A stretch of DNA of 64,000 nucleotides from DATBVX01 sp963695985 (lineage in GTDB: Bacteria; Pseudomonadota; Gammaproteobacteria; Steroidobacterales; Steroidobacteraceae). Positions within the stretch are counted from its first letter, which is position 1. Every line of letters starts with the position of its first letter. The position numbers and the translations under genes are program-made. Positions 53,360 through 60,797 of the stretch are shown one piece after another. Under the pieces are notes generated by a model. It searched no databases, had not been told where the DNA came from, and saw nothing but the letters and a program-made list of their open reading frames with translations. Location of the stretch: the NCBI GenBank assembly GCA_963695985.1, contig CAVOIC010000001.1, positions 80,103 through 144,102 of the forward strand, written 5' to 3'.

Positions 53360-54652
53360 TTGATCGTGTCCAGCCTTTCGAAAATCGTGCTCGTTCTGGC
53401 CACCGCCGCGGTGTCAGGGCACATCGCTTTGGCGAGCGACGTCACAGTGTTGCGCGGAGCGAAGATCTACAGCGCACCGGACACCGAGCCGATCGAAAAT
53501 GGCGTAATCGTGATGCGCGAGGGCAGGATCACCGAGGTTGGTGCGCGCGATACGATCCAGGTTCCCTCCGGCAGCAGTGCTTCGAGCTGCAGCGGTGGCA
53601 TCATCACGGCCGGCTTTCAGAACAGCCACGTTCACTTCACGGAAGAGAAGTGGAAGGGGGCGGCGGGGCAGGACGCGACACAACTGGAGCGGAATCTGAC
53701 CGCGATGCTGACGCGCTACGGATTCACCACCGTAGTCGACACGGCATCGGACGTCGACAACACGGCAGCGCTGCGCAAGCGGATCGAGCGGGGCGAAATC
53801 CGTGGCCCGAGAATCTTCACCGCCGGCTGGGCGCTCTATCCGCCAGACGGGATTCCGTTCTACCTGCGTTCCCTGCCACCTGAGCTGCTGCAGCAGCTGC
53901 GACAGCCGGCCACGGCCGAGGCGGCGATTGCCGACGTGCGTGACAACCTCAAGCACGGTGCCGACCTCACGAAGCTCTTCATCGCGACGCCGCAGGCAGA
54001 CAAGACCGTCAAGTACATGCCCGCGCCGATCGCGGCCGCTGCGGCGGCGGAAACCCATCGCCGCGGCCGGCTGGTGTTCGCGCACCCGACGGACGTGGCC
54101 GGCATCCGCGCCGCCATCGCCGCGGGCGTCGACGTTCTCGCGCACACGACGCTCGGCAACGAAAAGCTGCTGTGGGAGCCGGATCTCGTGCAGGACATGA
54201 TCACGCACGACCTGGCCGTGATACCGACCCTCAAGCTGTGGCGCTATGAGCTCACGAAGGCGCACGTACCGGAGCGCATCATTACCCTTGCAGTAGGCGA
54301 CACGCAGCAGCAGCTGCAGGCCTTCAGCGATGCGGGCGGGCAGGTGCTGTTCGGCACCGACGTCGGCTACATGACCGACTACGACCCGACCGACGAGTAC
54401 GTGCTGATGCTGAAAGCAGGGCTCACCTCGATGCAAATCCTCGCATCGCTCACGACGGCGCCCGCCGCACGCTTCAAGGAAGACAGCAGGCGCGGGCGCA
54501 TCGCACCGGGCATGGATGCCGACCTGGTGGTGCTCGGGGCTGATCCCGCGCTGGATGTGCGCGGCTTTGCGCAGGTGCGCTGCGTGTTCCGCACGGGCGT
54601 GCGGATTTACACGGCGCCGCCGGCTCGCACGGCAGGTTCAGCCGGCCGCTGA
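53360..54652 (+). CDS. Exported amidohydrolase (imidazolonepropionase-like)
   Basis: A 430-residue metal-dependent amidohydrolase with a signal peptide (about 1-27, ending ALAS). Metal-binding and catalytic residues of the TIM-barrel fold are visible: NSHVHF (about 91-96), the K of LTKLFIATP (about 208), FAHPTD (about 235) and AHTTLGN (about 258), and FGTDVGYM (about 333-340). Similar exported enzymes hydrolyse cyclic amides or dipeptides such as Xaa-Pro; the substrate here is unknown. Start could be the TTG at 53360 or GTG at 53366. Two more amidohydrolase genes lie downstream. Confidence 0.85.
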   Translation: MIVSSLSKIVLVLATAAVSGHIALASDVTVLRGAKIYSAPDTEPIENGVIVMREGRITEVGARDTIQVPSGSSASSCSGGIITAGFQNSHVHFTEEKWKGAAGQDATQLERNLTAMLTRYGFTTVVDTASDVDNTAALRKRIERGEIRGPRIFTAGWALYPPDGIPFYLRSLPPELLQQLRQPATAEAAIADVRDNLKHGADLTKLFIATPQADKTVKYMPAPIAAAAAAETHRRGRLVFAHPTDVAGIRAAIAAGVDVLAHTTLGNEKLLWEPDLVQDMITHDLAVIPTLKLWRYELTKAHVPERIITLAVGDTQQQLQAFSDAGGQVLFGTDVGYMTDYDPTDEYVLMLKAGLTSMQILASLTTAPAARFKEDSRRGRIAPGMDADLVVLGADPALDVRGFAQVRCVFRTGVRIYTAPPARTAGSAGR

Positions 54653-55339
54653 GCCGACGGCTCGCCGGATAGCAGCGCGCGCCAGCAGCCGCGTCGAGTC
54701 GAGCGTCGGCAGCGACGATTCTGCGGGCAGAATGATCAGCGGCAGCTCCGTGCAGCCGAGGACCACGCCATCGCAGCCCTCATCGCGCAGCCGTGCGATG
54801 ACTTCGAGGCACTGCCGGCGCGACGGCTCGAGTATCTCGCCGTTCACGAGCTCCTCGAAGATGATGCGGTTGATCGAGCTGCGCTCCGATGTTTCGGGAA
54901 CGGTCATGCCAATGGCGCGTGCTTTGAGCGCTTCGCGATACACCGGACCTTCCATGAGATAGCGCGTGCCGAGCACGCCCAGGTGGCGCAGGCCCTGCGA
55001 GCGCGCCTGATCGGCCACGACCTCAGCGATGTGCAGCCACGGGATCGGCATGGCATCGCGAACATAGGGCAGGGCCTGATGAAACGTATTGTCAGGACAG
55101 ATCGCGAAGTCGGCACCCGCCGCGTGCAGCCGCCGGGCTGAATCGAGCATCAACGCTCCAACGCCGCGCCAGTCGTCGCGATAGATGAGCTCCATGTACT
55201 CGGCGAGCGCGATGCCGTCGAGCGTGATGCGCGGATGGCGATACTCACCCAGCAGTGCCGGGGCCTCGAGGCAGATAGTGCGATAGCAGAGCGCCGCGCC
55301 CTCGGCGCTGCCCGCGACGATGCCGATGTGCTGCGTCAG
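54638..55339 (-). CDS. Aspartate/glutamate racemase family protein, CTG start
   Basis: A 233-residue PLP-independent racemase-fold protein. Catalytic cysteines fit ICPDNTFHQ (first half) and LGCTELPLI (second half). The conserved N-terminal strand and helix, HIGIVAGSAEGAALCYRTI, lie upstream of the first ATG (55195), so translation must begin earlier; the only suitable codon is a CTG at 55339 that overlaps the TGA of the upstream acetyltransferase gene (CTGA). This argues for coupled initiation at a rare CTG. Relatives interconvert D/L aspartate or glutamate, or act on hydantoins and maleate. Confidence 0.82.
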   Translation of the reverse strand: MTQHIGIVAGSAEGAALCYRTICLEAPALLGEYRHPRITLDGIALAEYMELIYRDDWRGVGALMLDSARRLHAAGADFAICPDNTFHQALPYVRDAMPIPWLHIAEVVADQARSQGLRHLGVLGTRYLMEGPVYREALKARAIGMTVPETSERSSINRIIFEELVNGEILEPSRRQCLEVIARLRDEGCDGVVLGCTELPLIILPAESSLPTLDSTRLLARAAIRRAVGSAAG

Positions 55340-55818
55340 GCGGCGTGAAGTGTCTTGCGCATGATCACGAAGTGTGAGGGCTGGGTGAGTCGTTCGTCCA
55401 CGAAGGCCCGCTGACCGACGACGTGATAGCCGAGGCCGCCGTAGAAGGGAAACAGCTCCTGGCGGTGATTCACCACATCGATCTCGACTTCAGTGCAGCC
55501 GCGCGCCTTGAAGAACGACTCGGCGGAGGTTACCAGCTTGCGCCCGAGCCCATGATGCTGACGTGCGGTCGACACCGCGAGGAGCCCGAAGTAGCCGATC
55601 TGCCCCCGCACCTCGACGTAGACACAGCCATCGAGCGCGCCGAGCGTGTTGGGCTTCAACAGGAAGGCGCCCTTGGCAAGCTTGGCGCGCACCTCGCCCG
55701 CGTCGATCCGTGGCCCCTCGTACAGGAAGCCCTCGGCGGGCAGGTACGCTTCGTTGATCAACGCCACGACTTTCGCGACGTCTTTGGCTGTCGCCTCGCG
55801 CAGATCCTCTTTGCCCAT
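55336..55818 (-). CDS. GNAT-family N-acetyltransferase
   Basis: A 160-residue GNAT protein. The acetyl-CoA-binding segment reads LAVSTARQHHGLGRKLVTSAESFF (about 85-108), with the Q/RxxGxG/A pattern as HHGLGRK, and the C-terminal YGGLGYHVVGQRAFVDE is typical of motif B. The ATG at 55818 starts MGKEDLREAT; codons upstream to 55860 are not homologous. The acceptor is unknown. Its stop overlaps the racemase gene start, and it is preceded by an amidohydrolase gene on the same strand. Confidence 0.85.
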   Translation of the reverse strand: MGKEDLREATAKDVAKVVALINEAYLPAEGFLYEGPRIDAGEVRAKLAKGAFLLKPNTLGALDGCVYVEVRGQIGYFGLLAVSTARQHHGLGRKLVTSAESFFKARGCTEVEIDVVNHRQELFPFYGGLGYHVVGQRAFVDERLTQPSHFVIMRKTLHAA

Positions 55819-55856
55819 CCATCGCCCTCCGGACGGGGTCCCCGCGTCCTCTCGCC

Positions 55857-57117
55857 TCAACGCGCCGTGCCGTTGCGCACCCGCTCCAGGTAACGATCAC
55901 GCAGCTCGGTCTGGCGCGAACGATCCGACTGGAGCTTCCCCCCGATGAACACTCGGTCCGGGAGACTCGTGACGTCGAGCGGGTCGCCGCTCCACAACAC
56001 CAGATCCGCCAGCCGCCCGCGCTCAATGGTACCGAAACGATCCGCCACCCCGAAAATCTCCGCCGGCACCCGTGTCAGGGCCGCGAGGCCGGCCTCCCAC
56101 GGCAGGCCATGAGCCACCGCGACACCCGCGGTCTGGCGCAGCTTGCGGATGTTATGGGGTTGGGGGTCACCCAGCGTAAACGCAACTCGCACACCAGCAC
56201 GGTGCAGTCGCGCCGCATTTTCCAGCGTGGCGCCCACGGCGTCGAAGCTGCCGGGCAGGTCTTCCAGTGCATCAATGATGACGGGCACCTTCGCGGCCGC
56301 GAGCTGACTCGAGACGCGCCACGCCTCGGCGCCGCCACTGATGACGATCCTGAGCTTCTCGCGCTGCGCGAACGCGAGCACCTGCAGGATGTCGGAGGCG
56401 CGATCGACATTGAACACGAACACACCGGCACCACCGATGAATTCCTTCAAAGCCTGCCGGCCCGCGGGCGTCAACAGGCGCTGATCATCCGGCAACAGCA
56501 ACCTGGGAGAGCGCACTTCGGTGAACGCCTGCTGCAACAGCATGAATTGCGCAGCGCGGCTGCCCCCGGCGAGGCCGTTCGTATCGCCGCCGAAGTCGAG
56601 AAAGAGCGCGCGTGAATACGTGGTCGGCTCACCGTTCAGGCCGACGACGCTCCCCTGGCCCGCGATGATCGTGCCGCTCTGCTGACCGCCGTCGCCTTCC
56701 TCGGTGGAGGGCGAGAGCACGGCAAAGGTGATGCCGCCGCCGCGGCTCACGGCGATCGCCACCGAGGCCGGGTCGAACGCGAGCGCAACGTCGAATTCCG
56801 GTCGCATGGCTCCGAGCTTGAGCGCGTAGTCATCGACCGTCGGCTCCAGGCCGATCTCTTCGAGACCTAGGTGAGTCAGGCCGCCGAACAGCCCCGGCGT
56901 CACCGGGAGTCCACCGGCCTCGATCGACCTGAGTCTCGGCGGGCGCCTGCAGTCCGCGGCCGATATCCGCAACGCGGCCATCTCTGATCAGGACGTCACC
57001 TTCGATCGTGCCCGCCGCGGTCATCGTATGCACGGTGGCATTGCGGATCAGCACGGTGTCGGCGCCCGCGGAGCCGATTACGCCGAGGGTGAGCAGGGAT
57101 GCGAGCACGCGCTTCAT
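55857..57117 (-). pseudogene. Amidohydrolase, one +1 frameshift
   Basis: A 420-codon amidohydrolase split by one extra base. The 5' part (57117 to about 56926) has a signal peptide and VLIRNATVHTMTAAGTIEGDVLIRDGRVADIG; an extra base near 56925 in a CGATCGA run moves translation to the frame that carries IEAGGLPVTPGLFGGLTHLGLEEIGLEP and continues to the stop at 55857. In the shifted part the metal-binding His motif at the start of the barrel reads GGLTHLGL rather than HxH, so it may be a non-catalytic member in any case. It overlaps the next amidohydrolase gene by 4 bp. Confidence 0.8.
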
Positions 57118-58529
57118 GGCCCGACCCCGGCAGCTGCAGGCTGCCCCAGCAGGAAATCGGAGACAGGCGGCGCGGGATGCGCGCGGTCGTACTGCACGAC
57201 GCCATCGATGAAGACGAGATCAGTCAGCGCGTACACGCTGAACGGATCGTGATTCCACAGCACGACGTCCGCCATCTTGCCGGGCTCGAGCGTTCCGGTC
57301 TGGTCGAGAATGCCGAGCGCCTTGGCGGGATTGGCCGTGAGCCAGGTGATCGCGTGTTCCGCAGTGATCGCAAGGCCCGCGCGTCGGCCAACCGTCATGG
57401 CTTTGCCCGCTTCCTGGTTCAGGCGCTGGATTCCTTCCTCGGAGTCCGAGTGCACGATGGCACAGCCGCCCGGTGCCGCATCGACCAGCGCGATGTTTTC
57501 CGGAATGCCGTCGTAAGATTCCATCTTGAAGCCCCACCAGTCGGCCCACATCGCGGCGCAGACGTGGTTCTCCGCGAGCAGGTTCGCAATCTTGTAGGCC
57601 TCACTCGCGTGATGGAATGCGGCGACGTGGTAGCCGAATTCCTTCGACATGTCGATCACGGTCGCCATCTCGTCGGCGCGATAGCAGTGCTGGTGCACCA
57701 GGATCTCGCCGCGCAGGGCGCCCGCCAGCGTGTCGAGGCGCAGGTCGCGCTTGACCGGCTTGGCATCTTTGTCACCGGCGGCGACCTTGCGCTGGTACTC
57801 GTCCTGGTCGCGCAGGTATTCCTGCGCCTCGATCCACTGCGCGCGGTACCCCGCGACGTTGCCCATGCGCGTTTCGGGAAATTTCTTGTCGCTGCCGTAA
57901 ACGCGCTTCGGATTTTCCCCGCAGGCCATCTTCAATCCTTGCGGCGCGCCGGGGAATTTCATGCCCTGATACGTCACCGCGGGGACGTTCTTCAGCACCA
58001 CCGAACGCCCACCGATCAGGTTTGCCGAGCCGGGAAGAATCTGCATCGCAGTGATGCCGCCGATGCGCGCAGTCGTGAATCCCGGGTCCTGCGGCCAGAT
58101 CGAATGCTCCGCCCAGACATTGGCGGTCACCGGGTTGCTGGCTTCGTTGCCGTCGCTGTTGCCGCGCACCTGCGGACTCGGATAGACGCCCAGGTGCGAG
58201 TGCACGTCGATGAGTCCGGGCGTGACCCAGCGATCATGGCCATCGACAATCTGAGCGTCCGCCGGCGCTTCGAGATTGCGGCCCACCGCCTTGATGCGCC
58301 CGGCGACGATCAGCACATCCGCACCGTCGAGCCGCTCGCCCGTACCCGTGAGTACGGTGGCGCCGCGAATCAGCGTGGGCGGCACCTGCTTCGGCCGATA
58401 GCTGGACGGATACGGATTGACGACAGGAACGACGTTCGCCGCGGGCGCAGCTTGCGGCTTCGGGGTCGGCGTGGCTGCGCAGCCCGCGGCCACGACCATG
58501 CCCAACAGCACAGATCCCACGCTGCGCAT
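57114..58529 (-). CDS. Lipoprotein-type amidohydrolase
   Basis: A 471-residue amidohydrolase with a lipoprotein signal (LLGMVVAAGCAA, lipobox Cys about 17). Metal site residues are in PGLIDVHSHLGV (about 105-116), with further His in VHQHCYRADE and AAFHHASEAY and an Asp/Ser segment in IVHSDSEEGIQRL. The C-terminal ILDQTGTLEPGKMADVVLW closes the barrel domain. It probably hydrolyses a cyclic amide or peptide-like substrate at the outer or inner membrane; the reaction is not evident. It overlaps the downstream frameshifted paralogue by 4 bp, so a two-protein unit is possible. Confidence 0.87.
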   Translation of the reverse strand: MRSVGSVLLGMVVAAGCAATPTPKPQAAPAANVVPVVNPYPSSYRPKQVPPTLIRGATVLTGTGERLDGADVLIVAGRIKAVGRNLEAPADAQIVDGHDRWVTPGLIDVHSHLGVYPSPQVRGNSDGNEASNPVTANVWAEHSIWPQDPGFTTARIGGITAMQILPGSANLIGGRSVVLKNVPAVTYQGMKFPGAPQGLKMACGENPKRVYGSDKKFPETRMGNVAGYRAQWIEAQEYLRDQDEYQRKVAAGDKDAKPVKRDLRLDTLAGALRGEILVHQHCYRADEMATVIDMSKEFGYHVAAFHHASEAYKIANLLAENHVCAAMWADWWGFKMESYDGIPENIALVDAAPGGCAIVHSDSEEGIQRLNQEAGKAMTVGRRAGLAITAEHAITWLTANPAKALGILDQTGTLEPGKMADVVLWNHDPFSVYALTDLVFIDGVVQYDRAHPAPPVSDFLLGQPAAAGVGP

Positions 58530-58568
58530 GTTCGCCTAGGGTCAGCGTGTCGCTGGGCGGTAGGATAA

Positions 58569-58832
58569 TCAGGACATCGCGCGGATGCGCTGTGCCAGCC
58601 GGCTCTTGTGGCGGGCGGCCTTGTTGCCGTGGATCTGATTCTTGTTGACCATGGAATCGATCACGGGCACGGCGGCGTTGTACTGTTCCTGCGCCGCGGC
58701 CTTGTCACCCGTGGTGATCGCCTGGGTCACATCGCGGATCGCCGTGCGCAACTTCGAACGTGCGGCGACGTTGCCGGTGCGGCGCTTGAGCGCCTGCCGG
58801 GCGGCTTTTTCAGCTGACTTGGTGTTGGCCAA
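58569..58832 (-). CDS. rpsT: 30S ribosomal protein S20, TTG start
   Basis: An 87-residue S20: ANTKSAEKAARQALKRR, with NKNQIHGNKAARHKSRLAQRI at the C-terminus. The start is a TTG at 58832 with GGAG upstream; E. coli rpsT also starts with TTG and is autoregulated, so this start is credible. Upstream in-frame codons to 59669 are an antisense shadow of murJ. It is divergent from murJ, a conserved gammaproteobacterial arrangement. Confidence 0.97.
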   Translation of the reverse strand: MANTKSAEKAARQALKRRTGNVAARSKLRTAIRDVTQAITTGDKAAAQEQYNAAVPVIDSMVNKNQIHGNKAARHKSRLAQRIRAMS

Positions 58833-59000
58833 AGGTGAGAACTCCAGTGCTCGGATGGCCGCGCGGGGCGGCTGCGAAAGGCCGCGTAGTCTGCTGAGCG
58901 CGCCGGCGAAAGTCAATCCTTTGATGGCTCGCAATCGTGCTGTAAGTCCACGGTGCCAATGGGATTTTCCGCTATAGTGCGCCACCGTGGAGAGCCCCGC

Positions 59001-60551
59001 TTGAGCATCCTGCGCAACACCACGACCGTCAGCATCATGACGCTGGTGTCGCGCGTGAGCGGCATGTTGCGCGACATGATGTATTCGCAGGTGTTCGGCG
59101 CCGGGCCGCTGATGGACGCGTTCTTCATCGCGTTCAAGATCCCCAACTTCCTGCGGCGCCTGTCTGGTGAGGGCGCGTTCTCGCAGGCATTCGTGCCGGT
59201 CGTCTCCGAGTACCGCATCCGCCGCTCCCAGGCCGAGGTGCGCGAGCTGGTGGACGGGGTCACCGGTACCTTCGGCGTCGCGCTCTTTGTGATCACGTTG
59301 ATCGGCGTGATCGCCGCGCCGGTGATCATCTTCATGTTCGCTCCGGGCTTTCGCTCCAGTGGCGGCCGCTTCGATCTCGCCGTCGACATGCTGCGCTGGA
59401 CGTTCCCGTACCTCTTCTTCATTTCGCTCGTATCGCTGGCGAGCGGCGTGCTGAACAGCTACGGTCGCTTCGGCTCGGCGGCGTTCGCGCCGGTGCTGCT
59501 CAATCTCATCATGATCGTGACGGCGTACCTCATCGCGCCGAACACACCGAATCCAGGGGTTGTGCTGGCAATCGGCGTGTTCGTGGCAGGCATCATCCAG
59601 CTCGCGTTTCTGTGGCCCTTCATGGTGCGGCTCGGGGTCGCGGGCTTGCCGCGCTGGAACTGGGCACACGAAGGCGTGCGGCGCGTCGCGCGGCTGATGT
59701 TGCCCGGCATCTTCGGTTCTTCGGTCGCGCAGGTGAGCCTGCTGCTCGATTCGCTCGTCGCCTCGTTTCTGCTCACCGGCAGCATTTCCTGGCTCTACTA
59801 CGCGGACCGGCTGGTCGAGTTCCCGATGGGCATGTTCACGATCGCGCTGGCGACGGTGGTGTTGCCGGCGCTATCGGCGCACCACGCAAGCCAGTCGCCG
59901 GAGCGGTTTTCGACCACGCTCGACTGGTCCGTGCGCCTGGTCTTCCTGTTCGTGACCCCAGCCGCGGTCGGATTGCTGGTGCTCGCGGGGCCGTTGATCG
60001 CCACCATCTATGGCTACGGGCGCTTCGACGCCCGGGACGTGGAGATGGCGACCTATGCGCTGATGGCCTATTCGCTCGGCCTCATCGGCTTCAGCATGGT
60101 CAAGGTGCTCGCGCCGGGGTACTTCGCGCGCCAGGACACGCGCACGCCGGTGCGCGTCGGCATGATCTCGCTGGTGGTCAACATGACTTGTAACGTAGGC
60201 ATCGTTCTGCCGCTCGCCAAGGCCGGCTTCCCCGCACCTCATGCCCTGCTGGCCGTGTCCACGGGCCTCTCGGCGTTCGTCAATTCGACGCTCCTCTTCC
60301 GCGGATTGAAGCGCGCCGGCGTGTATCGCGCCGCTCCCGGCTGGTCGCGGTTCGCGGGCCAGGTGTGCCTGGCGAACCTCGCCATGGCCGCACTGCTGTG
60401 GTGGATGGCCGGCGACACCGGCGGGTGGCTCGAACTGCACGCCGGACATCGAGCGCTGCGCCTGATGGTCTGCGTGCTCGGCGGCGCGGCGGTTTACTTC
60501 GCGGCACTGTGGTTGTGCGGCCTGCGCCTGCGGGACCTGCGCCGCGTCTAG
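59001..60551 (+). CDS. murJ: Lipid II flippase MurJ
   Basis: A 516-residue MATE-like membrane protein of the MurJ/MviN family with about 14 helices. It opens LSILRNTTTVSIMTLVSRVSGMLRD and has FFIAFKIPNFLRRL GEGAFSQAFVPV, the family signature. It flips lipid II across the inner membrane for peptidoglycan synthesis. The TTG at 59001 with GGAGAG upstream fits the family start better than an ATG at 58953 or 58959. ribF normally follows murJ and its start is present at 60632. Confidence 0.95.
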   Translation: MSILRNTTTVSIMTLVSRVSGMLRDMMYSQVFGAGPLMDAFFIAFKIPNFLRRLSGEGAFSQAFVPVVSEYRIRRSQAEVRELVDGVTGTFGVALFVITLIGVIAAPVIIFMFAPGFRSSGGRFDLAVDMLRWTFPYLFFISLVSLASGVLNSYGRFGSAAFAPVLLNLIMIVTAYLIAPNTPNPGVVLAIGVFVAGIIQLAFLWPFMVRLGVAGLPRWNWAHEGVRRVARLMLPGIFGSSVAQVSLLLDSLVASFLLTGSISWLYYADRLVEFPMGMFTIALATVVLPALSAHHASQSPERFSTTLDWSVRLVFLFVTPAAVGLLVLAGPLIATIYGYGRFDARDVEMATYALMAYSLGLIGFSMVKVLAPGYFARQDTRTPVRVGMISLVVNMTCNVGIVLPLAKAGFPAPHALLAVSTGLSAFVNSTLLFRGLKRAGVYRAAPGWSRFAGQVCLANLAMAALLWWMAGDTGGWLELHAGHRALRLMVCVLGGAAVYFAALWLCGLRLRDLRRV

Positions 60552-60559
60552 CTTCCAGT

Positions 60560-60587
60560 CTGACAAGCCGCTGATTTCTCCTATAAT
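60560..60587 (+). promoter_or_regulatory. Sigma-70-type promoter upstream of ribF
   Basis: CTGACA (60560-60565), a 16-bp spacer and a perfect TATAAT (60582-60587) lie 45 bp before the ribF start codon. It would normally drive ribF and the genes after it. Confidence 0.75.
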
Positions 60588-60631
60588 CTCCGTCTCTGGG
60601 CAGGCTTGCGCGAACGGCCGGTGGCTGACTC

Positions 60632-60700
60632 ATGGAACTCGTGCGCGGGCTGCATAACCTGCGCGCCCGACATCGCGGGTGCGCAGTCACGAGATGGTGA
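60632..60700 (+). pseudogene. ribF: ribF 5' fragment (FAD synthetase), truncated after ~20 codons
   Basis: The 23-codon frame starts MELVRGLHNLRARHRGCAVT, a clear match to the N-terminus of bifunctional riboflavin kinase/FAD synthetase RibF, and it lies where ribF is expected (after murJ, behind a good promoter). Where IGxFDGVHxGH should follow, the sequence instead reads RW and a TGA stop, so the gene is cut at about base 60691. The rest of ribF is not in the window. Since RibF is essential in most bacteria, another copy must exist, or this is a rearrangement or assembly junction. Confidence 0.85.
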
Positions 60701-60797
60701 GCTGGCTTGCTTCACCTAGACATACGCTTTGTCGCAGCGCTAGTATCGCGCGAGAATGAACGCCGCCCGATCGCCGGGCGTCGTACAGGGCTGATGC

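Noticed and set aside
58569..59669. An rpsT frame extended upstream to 366 codons
   Set aside because: The extension is antisense to murJ and unlike S20; the TTG at 58832 is the normal S20 start.
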